Part shown: positions 36,381 to 49,060 of the stretch, in pieces | How positions within the stretch are numbered: the stretch's first letter is position 1 | Layout of the letters: every line of letters starts with the position of its first letter | Origin: Molossus alvarezi | Lineage: Eukaryota; Chordata; Mammalia; Chiroptera; Molossidae | DNA: 64,000 nucleotides | Direction of reading: 5' to 3' | Assembly (NCBI GenBank): GCA_037176705.1 | Contig: CM073898.1 | Span: 40,815,988-40,879,987, forward strand | Position numbers and translations under genes: made by a program | Notes under the pieces: generated by a model | What the model was told of the DNA's origin: nothing | Seen by the model: only the letters and a program-made list of their open reading frames with translations | Databases searched by the model: none

Positions 36381-37262
36381 ATGGTGAAACACAGAAACAG
36401 AAGCCAAATGAAAGAGCAAGAGAACTCCACCAAAGATGAGATCAATGTGGAGCAAGTAAGCATGTTAACAGAGCTAGAATTCAGAGCCATGATCTTAAGG
36501 AAGCTGAACAGCATGAGTAAGGACATAGAGACACTGAAAATAAGCCAATTGGAAATTAAAAACCAACAAGAAGAGATAAAAAATGACATATCAGAAATGA
36601 AAAACACACTGGAAGGTTTAAAAAGCACAGTAGAAGAAGCTGAGGACCGGATCAGTGAATTAGAAGACAGGGTAGAAAAAATCAACCAATCAGAAAAACA
36701 AAAGGAAAAAAACTATTAAAAAACAGGAAGACAGCTTAAGAGAACTATGGGACAACTGGAAACATAATAATATTCACATCATAGGAGTCCCCAAAGAAGA
36801 GGAAAATGAGCAAGGGATAGAGAATATATTCAAAAAAATAGTGAGAGAAAACTTCCCTAATTTGGTGAAGGAAGAAGGCATTCAAGTTCAAGAAGCACAG
36901 AGAGTCCCAAGTAAGAAGAACCCAAACAGGCCCACACCAAGACACATAGTAATTAAAATGCCACAAATTAAAGACAAAGAGAGAATCTTAAAAGCAGCAA
37001 GAGATAAGCAACAGGTTACCTACAAAGGAAACCCATAAAGCTCTCAGCTGACTTCTCACAAGAAACACTACAGGCCAGAAGAGAATGACATGAAGTAATC
37101 AAAGTCATGAAAAACAAGAATCTGAATCCAAGACTACTCTACCCAGCAAGGCTATCATTCAAAATAGATGATCAAATAAAGAGCTTCCCAGACAAAAAAA
37201 GGCTAAGGGAATACATTAGCACCAAACCAGCACTGCAAGAAATGTTAAAAGGACTGCTGTAA
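36381..37262 (+). pseudogene. LINE-1 ORF1 (RNA-binding chaperone), interrupted
   Basis: ORF1 protein forms the trimeric RNA-binding part of the L1 ribonucleoprotein. The canonical start is taken as MVKHRNRSQ at 36,381; another ATG lies four codons upstream in frame. The first part (to 36,719) is a heptad-rich coiled coil ending in 'SELEDRVEKINQ'. The middle part (about 36,721-37,038) has the RRM-like 'IHIIGVPKEEE' and the C-terminal-domain signature 'PTPRHIVIKM'. The last part carries 'PRLLYPARLSF' and ends at TAA 37,260-37,262. Breaks: a frame change in the A-rich stretch near 36,700-36,720, a compensating change at about 37,035, and a stop TGA at 37,086-37,088 where a Trp codon is usual. 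Length is about 294 codons, somewhat shorter than the human protein. Confidence 0.92.
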
Positions 37263-37307
37263 TTAGCAGTAGAAATGGGAAGAAAAATAGAACCACACTA
37301 AACAAAA

Positions 37308-40300
37308 ATGGCAATAAATAAGTACATATCAATAATCACCTTAAACGTAAATGGATTGAATGCTCCCATAAAAAGACACAGAGTAGCTGATTGGATAAGA
37401 AAGCATGACTCATCTATGTGTTGTTTACAAGAGACCCACCTCTCAACAAAAGACTCACATAGGTTGAAAGTGAAGGGATGGAAAAAAATTTTCCAAGCAA
37501 ACGGAAAGCAAAAAAAAGCTGGGGTAGCAATTCTCATATCTGATCAAATAGATTTCAAAATGAAGACCATAACTAGAGACAAAGACGGCCACTATATAAT
37601 ATTGAAAGGATCTATCCAACAGGAAGATATAACCTTGATAAACATATATGCATCCAATATAGGAGCACCAAAATATATAAAAATCTTCTGGAGGACTTCC
37701 AAGGAGAAATCGACAGCAATACAATCATAGCAGGGGACTTCAACACCCCATTGACAGCACTGGATAGATCCTCTAGGCAAAAAATTAGCAAGGAAACAGA
37801 GGCTCTAAATGAAGCACTAGACCAAATGGATTTAATAGATATCTACAGAGAATTACACTCTAAAACTACAGAATACACATTCTTCTCAAGTGCACATGGG
37901 ACATTCTCAAAGATAGACCACATAATAGGACACAAACTAAATCTCTACAAGTTCAAGAAGATTGAAATCATATCAAGCATCTTCTCAGATCACAATGGCA
38001 TGAAACTAGAAATCAATTGCAACAAGAACATGCAAAGACATTTCAACACATGGAGGCTAAATAACATGTTATTAAACAATGAATGGGTCACCGAGGAGAT
38101 CAAGGAAGAAATTAAAAACTTCCTGGAAACCAATGAAAATGAACACACAACAACACAAAATCTATGGGATGCAGCGAAAGCAGTTCTGAGAGGGAAGTTC
38201 ATAGCACTACAGGCCTACCTCAAAAAACAAGAAAAATTTCAAATTGACTGTCTAACCTCACAACTTAAAGAATTAGAAAGCAAACAAAAAGAAAACCCCA
38301 GAGCAAGTAGAAGGAAGGAAATAGTAAAGATCAGAGCAGAAATAAATGACATAGAGACCAAAAAAAACAATTCAAAGAATCAATGAAACAAAGAGCTGGT
38401 TTTTCGAAAAGATAAACAAGATTGATGGACCCTTAGCTAGACTCACCAAGAAACAAAGAGAGAGAACCCAAATACACAAAATCAGAAATGAAAGAGGAGA
38501 AGTAACAACCAACACCACAGAAATACAAAAGATGGTTAACGACTACTACGAACAACAATATGGCAACAAATTCGACAATCTAAGCGAAATGGACAAATTT
38601 CTAGAAACACACAGTCTCCCAAAACTACTCCCGGAAGAGATAGAAACTTGAACAGACCAATAACAACTAAGGAAATTGAAGAGGTAATCAAGACTCTCCC
38701 AGCAAAGAAAAGCCCAGGCCCAGATGGCTTCACGGGGGAGTTTTACCAAACATTCAAAAAAGAACTAACACCCATTCTCTGCAAACTCTTTCAAAAAATT
38801 CAAGAAGAAGGAAGACTTCCAAACACGTTCTATGAGGCCAGCATAATTCTAATTCCAAAACCAGAAAAAGACACTACAAAGAAAGAAAACTACAGGCCAA
38901 TATCCCTGATGAACATAGACGCCAAAATCCTGAACAAAATATTAGCAAATCGGATCCAGAAATACATCAAAAAAATTATTCACCATGACCAAGTGGGATT
39001 CATTCCAGGGATGCAAGGCTGGTACAATATTCGCAAATCAATAAACGTGATACACCACATAAACAAAATGAAGAATAAAAACCACATGATCATATCAATA
39101 GATGCTGAAAAAGCATTCGACAAAATCCAGCATCCATTTCTGATAAAAACGCTCAGCAATGTAGGAATAGAGGGATCATATCTCGATATAATAAAGGCCA
39201 TATATGAAAGACCTACAGCCAACATCATACTCAATGGACAGAAACTAAAAACATTTCCATTAAGAACAGGAACAAGACAGGGATGTCCACTTTCACCACT
39301 CTTATTTAACATTGTACTGGAAGTCGTAGCCAGAGCAATCAGACATGAAGAAAAAATAAAAGGGATCCAAATTGGAAAGGAGGAAGTGAAACTGTCATTA
39401 TTTGCAGATGACATCATATTGTACATAGAAAACCCTAAAGACTCCATCAAAAATCTACTAGACTTAATAAATGAATTTGGCAAAGTAGCAGGATACAAAA
39501 TTAACGTCAAGAAATCGACGACATTCTTGTACACCAATGATGAACTCACAGAAAGAGAAACTGAAAAAACAATCCCATTTAACATTGCGCCAAAAAAATT
39601 ACGATACCTAGGAATAAACTTAACCAAAGAAGTAAAGGACCTATTTGCAGAAAACTACAGGTCATTGAAAAAAGAAATAGAGGAAGATATAAAAAAGTGG
39701 AAGCACATACCCTGTTCATGGATTAGAAGAATTAACATCATTAAAATGTCCATACTACCCAAAGCAATCTATAGATTCAATGCAATCCCCATCAAAATAC
39801 CAACGACATATTTCATAGAACTAGAACAAATACTTCAAAAGTTCATATGGAACCAAAAAAGACCCCGAATAGCCACAGCACTCTTGAAAAAGAAGAATAA
39901 AGTAGGTGGGATCACAATACCAGATATCAGGTTATACTACAAAGCGACTGTAACCAAAACAGCCTGGTACTGGCACAAGAGCAGGCATATAGACCAGTGG
40001 AACAGAACTGAAAACCCAGAAATGGACCCAAGGCAATACGCTCAATTAATATTTGACAAAGGTGGCAAGAGCATACAGTGGAGTAAAGACAGCCTCTTTA
40101 ATAAATGGTGTTGGGAAAATTGGACAGCTACATGAAAAAAAATGAAACTAGACCATCAACTTACACCATACACAAAAATAAACTCAAAATGGATAAAAGA
40201 CTTCAATGTGACCCGTGAATCCATAAAAATTCTAGAAGAAAATGTAGGCAACAAAATTTCGGACCTCATACGGAGCAGAATTTTCACTGATACATCACCT

Positions 40301-41131
40301 AAGGCAACAGAAATAAAGGAGAAAATGAACACATGGGACTACATCAAACTAAAAAGCTTCTGCACAGCAAAAGAAACAATCATCAAAATGGAAAGGCAAC
40401 CCACTGTATGGGAGAACATCATTGCCAATGATGTATCAGATAAGGGGTTAATTTCCAATATATATAGAGTGCTCCTACAACTCAACAAAAGGAAGACAAA
40501 GAACCCAATTGAAAAATGGGCAGAGGAGCTGAATAGACACCTCTCCAAACAGGACATACAAATGGCCAAAAGACATATGAAGAAATGCTCAACATCACTA
40601 ATCATCAGAGAGATGCAAATTAAAACAACAATGAGGTATCACCTCACACCTGTCAGAATGGCTGCCATCAACAAATCATCAAACAACAAGTGTTGGCGAG
40701 GGTGTGGAGAAAAGGGGACTCTAATACACTGCTGGTGGGAATGCAGACTGCTGCAGCCGCTATGGAAAACAATATGGTGCTACCTCAAAAAATTAAAAAT
40801 TGAACTCCCATTTGACCCAGTGATCCCACTGCTGGGAATATACCCTAAGAAGCCTGAAACACCAATCAGAAAGAATATATGTACCCCCATGTTCATAGCA
40901 GCATTATTTACAATAGCTAAGATCTGGAAACAGCCCAAGTGTCCACCAGTAGACGAATGGATAAAAAAGCGCTGGTACATATACACAATGGAGTACTATG
41001 CAGCGGTAAGAAAGAAAGATCTCTTATCCTTTGAGACGACATGGAGGGACCTGGAAAGTATTATCCTAAGTGAAAGAAGCCAAGCAGAAAAAGATAAATA
41101 CCACATGATCTCACTTATATACGGAATATAA
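37308..41131 (+). pseudogene. LINE-1 ORF2 (endonuclease/reverse transcriptase), interrupted
   Basis: ORF2 protein nicks DNA and copies L1 RNA at the target. It starts MAINKYISIITLNVNGLNAP (37,308), with the endonuclease residues visible in 'LNVNGLN', 'QETHL', 'GDFNTP' (37,733-37,750) and 'SDHNG' (from 37,985). The reverse transcriptase part includes 'KKSPGPDGF', '[13 protein letters not shown]' and the catalytic FADD (39,401-39,412). The C-terminal Cys/His cluster C-x3-C-x7-HC-x3-C is at 40,691-40,744. Breaks: frame changes near 37,675-37,700, at an A run near 38,360-38,367 and near 38,648, plus a premature TGA at 40,133-40,135. The span (about 1,274 codons) equals the usual length, so almost nothing has been deleted. 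Frames at 37,308-37,730, 37,751-38,386, 38,648-40,135 and 40,142-41,131 are its intact segments. Confidence 0.95.
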
Positions 41132-41409
41132 TGAACATAACAGTCTGAGGAATACAGTAGACCCAGACACATGGAAGTAGGGCACAGACTGACATCCCTC
41201 AGAAGAGGGGATGGGGGGGTGGGGGGGTGGGAAGAGATAAACCACAGAACTTATATGCATGTATGCATGACCAATGGACATGGACAATTAAGCCGGGAAT
41301 GGGGCGGGGGTGGGGTGGGGTGGGGTGGGGGGTGCCAATGGGGTAAAAAGTTAAAATATCTGTAACAAAAAAATAAATAAAAATTCATAAAAAAAAAAAA
41401 AAAGAAAAA
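41132..41409 (+). other. L1 3' UTR, G-rich tracts, poly(A) signal and tail
   Basis: Two guanine-run clusters, 41,207-41,231 and 41,301-41,333, are capable of G-quadruplex folding on the sense strand. AATAAA at 41,372-41,377 precedes a tail of A interrupted by single G and T. A G-rich tract in the 3' UTR is a known feature of mammalian L1s. Confidence 0.85.
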
Positions 41410-41423
41410 AAGAATGCTAAACA
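41410..41423 (+). repeat. Target-site duplication, 3' copy, of young L1
   Basis: AAGAATGCTAAACA, matching 35,547-35,560 except for one C/T difference. Confidence 0.9.
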
Positions 41424-41560
41424 TTTCCAACTGTGAAATACTGCTGATGGTTACATGACTATGTTCAATTTATAAAAATCCTTTGAGCTGTGCATTTAAG
41501 ATTTGTATATTTTGGCTTATATACATTGTAAGTTATAATTAATTATAAATGCTTATAACA
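41424..41560 (+). mobile_element. Older LINE-1 3' end (host of nested L1), 3' piece
   Basis: Resumes the host L1 after the insertion: 'tgctgatggttacatgacta', 'cctttgagctgtgcatttaa', 'gatttgtatattttgg', a typical old L1 3' UTR string, ending just before the SINE. Confidence 0.65.
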
Positions 41561-41827
41561 GCACTGGACAGTGGTTAGAGCATTGCCCCATGCACCAAAG
41601 GGTTGTGGATTTGATTCCTGGTCAAGGGCACATACCTGGGTTGCAGGTTTGATCCACAGCATCAGTGAGAGGTTTGTATGGGAGGCAAGCAATCGATGCA
41701 TTTCTCTTACATCGCTGTTTCTTTCTCTCTCTCTCCCCCCCTCTCTCCCTCTCTTCCACTCTAAAAGTCAATGGAAGAAAATATCTTTGGGTGAGGATTA
41801 ACAAAAATAAAATGAAATAAAATAAAG
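41561..41827 (+). mobile_element. Bat VES-type SINE
   Basis: Diverged copy. The head is from 'gcactggacagtggttagag', the B box region is 'ggatttgattcctggtc', then the pyrimidine body, and a hairpin half 'gggtgaggatt' with tail (AAAATAAA)n. Target-site duplication GCTTATAACA is at 41,551-41,560 and 41,828-41,837. Confidence 0.9.
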
Positions 41828-41837
41828 GCTTATAACA

Positions 41838-44800
41838 ATTATTTATCAATTCTAAAATGACTGTTTTAATAATATTAATACTTCCACCCAGAAGCATCAT
41901 ATATTTCTATTTATTTCAAAGTTACTTCATAATTAAGACTTTTCCTCCCCACAAAAGTCCTACATATTACTCATGACATTAACTTAACATAGGATACTTG
42001 GCAGAATGGAAGACTGTCACCCCACTACAAGATGTGTTAAGAAGATTTGGTATGCAACTTTAATTCATTAAACTGGTCTTCTCCTTACTTATTCAAGCCC
42101 ATTCAAATAGTATTATAAATAATATGTAAATTCCTCACTTGAAATAATGGACAAGTTTTAAGATGGCCTAAAAACTGATCAAGTCCTTAATTCAGAAAAC
42201 TTCAATGCAACTCAGATATAATTATATGAATTTCAAAACAGATTTAAAGCAATTAGATTGCTCATAAACTTGATAAACAGCATTATAAATTTCCAAAAAT
42301 GACTGTGGAGAGCTAATTCATTTTATACAGTTCAGAACTTCAAAAATATTTTAAAAATCACTTATGTAAACTTCATCATGTTAAATCAGATGTACACAAA
42401 TGACAGAGAGTGTTATTTGTGTCCAGCCTTCATGACGAGAAGGAAGAAAGAGAGTTAAGAAAGATGAAGCTGACCTTACTGTTTTGTAATAGAATTGTAA
42501 AGAGTGATAATATGTATATCTTAAATAAGTGGTACACACACACACACACACACAGCATTTAAATAAGACCTTTAGTTCCTAAAATATTTACATTAATATA
42601 AAAATTATTAGAATGCTATAAACAGACAAATATGGAAATCATCCATGGAATATTTTTTTTATTCAGGAATAAACCTATAAGTTTATAAAATGGATCAATA
42701 GAAAAATGCCATATATTCCAAAGCAAAGAGCTTCATACTGAAATTTTTAAAAATCTGTATGTTCTGTGAAGCACTATAACTGAGACCAGTTTAAGACATA
42801 GTTAATGTCACAGCAAGCTCCCCAAAGGCTAAGACTATGGGCCATTCATCCCCAGTGCACACTGTTGCATATGACACACACTGGAAACCCAACTAATGTG
42901 GACTGAATGAGAAAGGTGAGATAATAAGAAAGCAACCTACAAAGCTATCTGGAGATGGGAAACCGTCTTCCACTGGGTAAAGTTACTGCTTCCATTATCA
43001 GTCTGGTGTACTTCTACTACTTAGGCTGCTTTTAGGAACTGAAAATAAGCCAGAACGTCAAGTCTGGCAAACTAATCACTCAGTTCAGAGTAAGTTTTTA
43101 AACATTTGTGGAAAATGGATCTTTCCTTTACATAACAACATAGAGCAGAATGTATACCCTTCCTCACGAAAAAATAGGTGCCTGTTAAGAGATGACATGT
43201 GATTTGACCAGGTTTTGAAAAATGAAAGAATAATATCAGAGTTCGAGGCCTAAGTTACCCTTTAACATTTAAGACATTGAGCCCCTTTGCTTTATAGTTT
43301 ATAAGATGCTCAAGTAAGAACCTTACTGTGTGGAATAAAATAGAAGAAAATATCCAGCAGAAGCTAGTTCTTATAAAAATGCCTCCAATACCATTAAGTG
43401 ATTTACTGTACTAATCCCATAAACTGATTTGGGATTAGCTTTTTGGAAGGTGAACAGGGCAGATTCATATCCTAGTTGAAAGCTTCAAGCTAGGAATCAA
43501 TTTGGACATACTCTGTTCTTCCGTTCCTTTCGGATGCCAAGAGCAGCTTGCACTTGGCTCAGTGAAAGTCTAGAAGAGTTGCATTGAGTCCATGTCTCCT
43601 CCACTTGCCCTTACCTTCAAATAGAAGCCACCCTCCAGGTGCCCCAGAGAGCTCTGGAGATGAATTTAGGCCATGAGAGTGACATAAACTTTGGAGACAC
43701 CATCTGCCAGGATAATAAAAGCATGTGTTTCTTTTAAGGATAAGTTTTCCCTTCTTTGATATAGACTATTATTCTAGGAACTACCAACTCCTTTGAAAAA
43801 AATATGAATCTTCCAAATTTTTCATAGTACTATAAAATGGTAAATCTCATGTGTGGAAAAAGCAAAGAGAAAGAAAAGAGTCTCTGCAATACTGAAGTAT
43901 GAAGGTTGCATGATTCTGTACATATATGTTCAAAAATACCAACTGTACATTTTGGTCTTCTCTATAGGATGGCAAAAATATCACTTGAATATCAAATTTA
44001 ACAGCCTTAGCAGTTAACTTTCAGGTACCATGTCAGAACAATGCAGATATAGGATATAGAAGAAGTATTGTTAGTTATGTTGAGAACATAGGAACCAAGA
44101 GACTAGGATAACTTGTTGTCTATACAAAATGGAAAATAAGATCCAATATTTTATCTCCCATTTACATGAACCTAAAAATCATCTTAACAGCAATGTCAAT
44201 ACAACATCGGTTCATATGCAAGAAAATAACTTGAAAAACTGGACTTTTTCATGTCCCACTTTCCTTCTATCTAACCCTCATGACTGCTCCATAAGAATAA
44301 TTAAAAACAGCCCTATCTTACTGATTAATAGTACACATTTGTGCATAAAAGGTTCATTTTTTTCATGCTGTATGGGAAAGAACCTTGATATGAAAACAGT
44401 ATTCTCAGGAATAAACATCACAAATAGCAGAACTCTTCTCAATATAAAGTACAGTGAAATGAATTCAGGACTGGGGTAGTATCATCTACTTACAGTTCAG
44501 AACACAGCTGAAGGTATGTTTCTTCCATTTACACGGTATAGTCCATTCAATATTTGAGGAAAGAAGATCTTTTGCAAAGATTTTGGGGTAACCTCATTCA
44601 CAGATAAGAAATCATTTCTCCATTTCATTTCAAAAGGACCATTCCCATCATAATGAAAGTGCATTCATTTCTACATGTATGTTACCTGATAGGCTGGCAA
44701 TGTCTTCTCCTCTTATGTATTATTGCAATAAGAACACTGACGATATAAAACTATTTTGGAGATTATAACAATCCTATAGGGGAGACTATCATATCAAATT

Positions 44801-45596
44801 TCAACACTCTCCCATTATATTTTCTAATGCATTTGACCCTTTAGCTATCAGTTCTTCATTGTTCATTTTTCAAACGCTACTAATAAAAAGGCAAAGGCAT
44901 ATTGACCACTTGAAAAAAATAGTTTTAATCTATTCTTTGCTCACTATATTCAATATTTAGATATTCTGAATTACAGTATGAAAGAAAACCAATTAGTATA
45001 TATTTATTTAAGCTATTGTCTCAATAACCTCAGGAATTACATAAAACACCAACTGTACACTTTAGCATGCATGCTTTATGTATTTGTGTCATGTAAATAA
45101 TTTTAACAGAGAATTTAATGGTAAACCAAAGGAGTTAGAAGTAGAGATGGGCAGGCGGTCAAAGACAGAAACATGGAAAGAAAATCTGCAACTTTGACCT
45201 CAGAAACACACAAACACTAAGCTAGGCAGCCTCAGTGTGGGATTATTTTTATGACAGTAATGAATTAATAGACCAAATACTAGAGTACATCTCGATATCT
45301 TTCATTAAATTTAACTTCATTTTGGAGCCCCTTCTCCTATTAAAACTTAACTATTTAATATTTACAAAGTTTAATATTTACTTGGGTTAAAATATTGAAC
45401 CCAATATATTTTCTGTAATTGTAATACGTGGTAATTGATCCTATTACTTTATTATAAAATACTTTTACATTTTAAACAGTAATAAAAAAAATAATAGAAA
45501 TGTTGACTTGGGAGTATTTTATTTATTTCAATTCTGTGAATATTTAAAATCTACCCATAGTCAGTATGGAAACTATTCACTTACCATAGTATTTGA
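41838..45596. other. Unassigned 3.7-kb stretch
   Basis: No gene is recognised. It holds a (CA)n run at 42,534-42,554. The 116-codon frame at 44,129-44,479 has no recognisable domain, and its Asn/Ser-rich text follows base composition. Confidence 0.4.
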
Positions 45597-45800
45597 TTGC
45601 CTACAAAAGGCATCAGAAAACTATGTTTCATGGGCTAAATTCAGCCTGTGGCCTGTTTTGTATAGCCTGTGTTTTAAGAATGGTTTTTACATTCTTAAAG
45701 GAGAAGAAGGTGGTAGAAGATGAGAAAGATGAGCAGCAGAAAGAGGAAAAAGGAGGCAGAGACTATGTGTGGCCCACAAAACCTAAATAATTTACAGAAT
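45597..45800. mobile_element. hAT-type MER element fragment (tentative)
   Basis: 'cagaaaactatgtttcatgg' with 'gctaaattcagcctgtggcc' at one end and 'tatgtgtggcccacaaaacc' with 'taaataatttac' at the other recall the termini of a short non-autonomous mammalian DNA transposon (the 'ggtcagcaaactatggccc' type). The middle has been replaced by a GA-rich segment. Family name not assigned; the 71- and 65-codon frames are shadows. Confidence 0.6.
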
Positions 45801-47849
45801 AAAGTTCTTTATAGAAAACGTTTTCTGACCCAAACCTAGATGATTATTTCCACCCAGTAACCTAGAAGAAAAACAAGTCCTTGTGCTAATAACTATGAAT
45901 GTTATATATTCAATTAATGTTATATGTTTAATAATACATCTGTAATCTATGTTCTCAAGACTTGACCGTACTATTGTCTCCACTCTTGCTCTCTTGTATA
46001 AATCTGTCAAGTTGTGAGCTTATAAATTATTAGTCCTGGAGCTCCCTAAGTCTCCACTCTTCACCAGGTCTGGTCAGAAAGGTACTAGAGAATGTGGCAA
46101 CTGTAGGATATGCTTGGTCTCATTCACTTTCTGCCTACCTGCTCCAATGTACCTTACTGAATATCTGGTTTTAATGACTTAATAACCATGAAGCTGAAAG
46201 CCACTTGCTGCTGAGAGCATCAGCAATCAGCCCTAGCCCTTCCAAACACCTTGTTTAGTGGTATGTTGGCCTCTAAACCTGTCATTAGAGCACTTCCATT
46301 CTTTGTAACCCTATTTAAAACCAGATAAATTCACTTTCAGCTGCAAATTAGTGATGTAGCAGTGTCATCCATAAATCTATCCCTATGGATTAGTGAGGGA
46401 CTGTTCCAGTATTTAGTTCTCTCACTGAACAGTGGCCATTTAAATTCAAGGGAACCTAAGATATGACTTATGCTTCTTAAATTGCTGGCTTCTTTTTCTT
46501 TTGCTACAGCATATCTTAAAGTAATTGTATCTTTCATTCTGGGGTCCATGATTTAGATCCAATTCATGTCAACACTGACTATGTTACCAGAGTCAGTTCA
46601 GATTCAAGATAACACAGAGATGTTTGGAGCTCAAAGTCCACTCACATCATCAGTGTTGATTTGCATTGAAGCCTGTTGTAGAGGCATGAAACCAAAGTTA
46701 TCCTAGCAGCTAGAATAATAGGATGCTGGCCACCAAATAAAAGTTTAAACATGTCAACATGGAAAAATTTACAGATCTGTGGATGCTGCTGATTACTGAG
46801 ACTTGTAGGTTCCGCCATTGATTTACTTGGAGTATCAAAAATACCATGATTTAAGACATTTAAATATCCATCCTACATTTACTCTAGCAAAGATGTCTTT
46901 TGTAAAACTTCTTCAGTTGATCTTTATTCATCCATGAATTAGACATAATGTTAAAAATCATGAAGATATTTGGTTGGAAACACATATTCCTACTTCTTTT
47001 AAGCATAATATTTTACACATACTATTTTAACAAATCTTCTCACATTGAATTTCTGACAAGTGACCTATTCAAGAAGTTATGTATCTTCTACATGCAAGGC
47101 ACTCCTGTAGACACGCAGAAATTTAAAAAGTGAATAAGACATTCCATGGTTGTTAATAGATTTACAATAGGCAAAATTATGTATGTACACAACTATACAC
47201 AATAGAGACTATAAAACTAGTAACTTAAAGATTATACAAAATGTTATGTTCTCAAAATAAATCAGATTCTACATAGGTAAAGAACAGAAAACCCTTCAAA
47301 GAGTTGTGATATCTGTGCTAAGGCCAAAAAGACCAGTAATATTTAATAATAAAATGGAGCAGGAACAACTCTTAGACCAAGAGAATAGCAAGAGAAAAAA
47401 AAAAAAGAAAGCCGAATAAACAAAGAGCATATTTGGGAAGGTATACTTGACTACAACATAAGAAATTTTATATAAGAAAAAAAAAAGATCAAATTTGAAT
47501 GTCCTACTAAGGAGTTTAGAAATAATCCAGAGGCCAATAGAAAATACCGAAAGTTTTCTCTTAAGGTAAAGATATTATTCATTCAAAATATTTATTGGGT
47601 TCTTTCTCTAAGTCAAGACAGGCATAGCCCATAAACTTAAGGATCTTGTAGGTAGTGTAATGGAGGAACAGAAAAAACAAGTACAATATGAGGTAATATA
47701 ATTTATTATAGAGGTTGGCAGAAATTGTTTTTAGTATAATTAATCTGAGAACAACTAAAGAATTACTGAGAGAGAGAGAGAGAAAAGGCTGAGGAGATGC
47801 AGCAATGAGGAGCAGTGGGGTGCCCCAGAAAAGCATCTGCAGTTTGGAT
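45801..47849. other. Unassigned sequence
   Basis: No gene recognised. 47,280-47,840 has a moderately GC-balanced character that may be an old LINE fragment, but I cannot assign it. (GA)n at 47,769-47,783. Confidence 0.4.
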
Positions 47850-48045
47850 TTCAGTAACTAGATTTGAATTCCAGCATAAACATTTACTATCCATGTAACC
47901 TGAACTACTTGCTTGACCTTTCTTAGGTTGAGTTTCCACAAAACTGTAAGAATTAATATTGTCTACCTCCTAGAGACTTCTTAACATTAATTGAGATAAT
48001 GCATGAAAAGCACTCGGCATCATCAAGTAGGCAATCAATAGTGGT
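47850..48045 (+). mobile_element. MIR SINE
   Basis: 'gatttgaattccagcataaa', 'cttgacctttcttaggttga' and 'taattgagataatgcatgaa' with 'aagcactcggc' follow the MIR order from core to 3' end. Confidence 0.75.
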
Positions 48046-48157
48046 AGAAATCATTGTAATATCCAAGGTAGAAGAAAATGAGAGCTTCAGTAGAGTGTTG
48101 ACAATGGGAACATAAAGGAAAAAGTGAAAGAAAGATACATTCAGAAGCATACTCTAT

Positions 48158-48302
48158 AACACTGGATCTCAAACGATTTTGTGCCTGTTTTAAACAGCAC
48201 ATGTTGCCTTGTCTCATTCAAAAATGTTCTGATTCAGGGAGGGAAGACTGAGAGAATCCAAGTGATCCTTGGTTTACAGTAGATTTTGAGAAACAGTATC
48301 CT
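48158..48302. mobile_element. hAT-type (MER20/MER5-like) element (tentative)
   Basis: The imperfect ends 'cactggatctcaaacgattt' and 'gattttgagaaacagta', with 'tgttctgattcaggga' inside, resemble short Charlie-type non-autonomous elements. The exact family is uncertain. Confidence 0.5.
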
Positions 48303-48599
48303 ATCAGATTTGGTTGCTGGCTGGATATAGGAGGAAAATAAAGAGGAGGATTCAACGATTCTCAGAGCAGATGTTATTAACTCAAAGATGGTGAGTCCTT
48401 AACATGCTAATGAATGGAATCCAAAGAGTTGAAGAACCCCTCTTGAATATAGCTTTGCATGAATGTTTGCTGAGAAGAATATCCATAGCCTTCATCAGAC
48501 ACTGAACGGGATTTTTATTACAATAAGTTTAACTTCATGATTTAAATAGTGAGGGTGTGACAGGGATAATAATTAGCAATTGAAATGAAAACGTTCTAA

Positions 48600-49060
48600 C
48601 AACTTATTTAGTCTGAGATACTGCTGGCAATTGATTATGTGACCAGAAATTAGGTATATTGTTTGCTCCAGAAGGTAAATTTAGGAGGCACCCGTGAAAG
48701 GAGAAGGAAGAGGAAGAACACCACAGGAATGGGAAATAAATCTTCCAAAGGAAAAATGTGGGGAGAATATGAAAGCTGGCCAAACCTACAAGTGTTGGAT
48801 AATGGCTTCATAGATTAGATAAAAATGAGTGTCCAGTGGAGGAGACCAAGAAGAAGAGACCTGAGTTCAGCCAGGGAAGCCATGAGAAGTGAAAGTTTCA
48901 AATAAAAAGGGGGGGGCGGTCGACAGTGTTAAATAGCACAGAGATCAGATACTGAGAGCCAAGAAAAAGGTGTTCAAATTGCTCCTTCGGTCATTAGCAA
49001 CATCAGAAGCACAATTTCCAGAGAAGAGTTTGGGGTTAAGATATAAAGGGTTAATGAAGA
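48600..49060 (+). mobile_element. Very old interspersed repeat (class uncertain)
   Basis: 'gaggagaccaagaagaagag', 'cgacagtgttaaatagcaca' with 'gagatcaga' and 'tcggtcattagcaacatcag' recall a mammal-wide repeat containing 'gtcaaatgctgcagagaggtc', possibly an L3/CR1-related LINE. Low certainty; no frame. Confidence 0.35.

Larger units (their letters stand above)
35561..41409 (+). mobile_element. Near full-length LINE-1 retrotransposon
   Basis: About 5.85 kb: 5' UTR (35,561-36,380), ORF1 (36,381-37,262), short spacer, ORF2 (37,308-41,131), 3' UTR with G runs and a poly(A) tail. The boundaries are set by a 14-bp target-site duplication with one mismatch. Coding damage is slight for a dead element: about two frameshifts and one stop in ORF1, three frameshifts and one stop in ORF2. 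That points to a relatively recent insertion. It landed in an older sense-strand L1. Autonomous activity of this copy is not expected, since both proteins are interrupted. Confidence 0.95.

Noticed and set aside
38980..39627. 215-codon minus-strand frame, one of the longest in the window
   Set aside because: Antisense shadow of the L1 reverse transcriptase coding segment.
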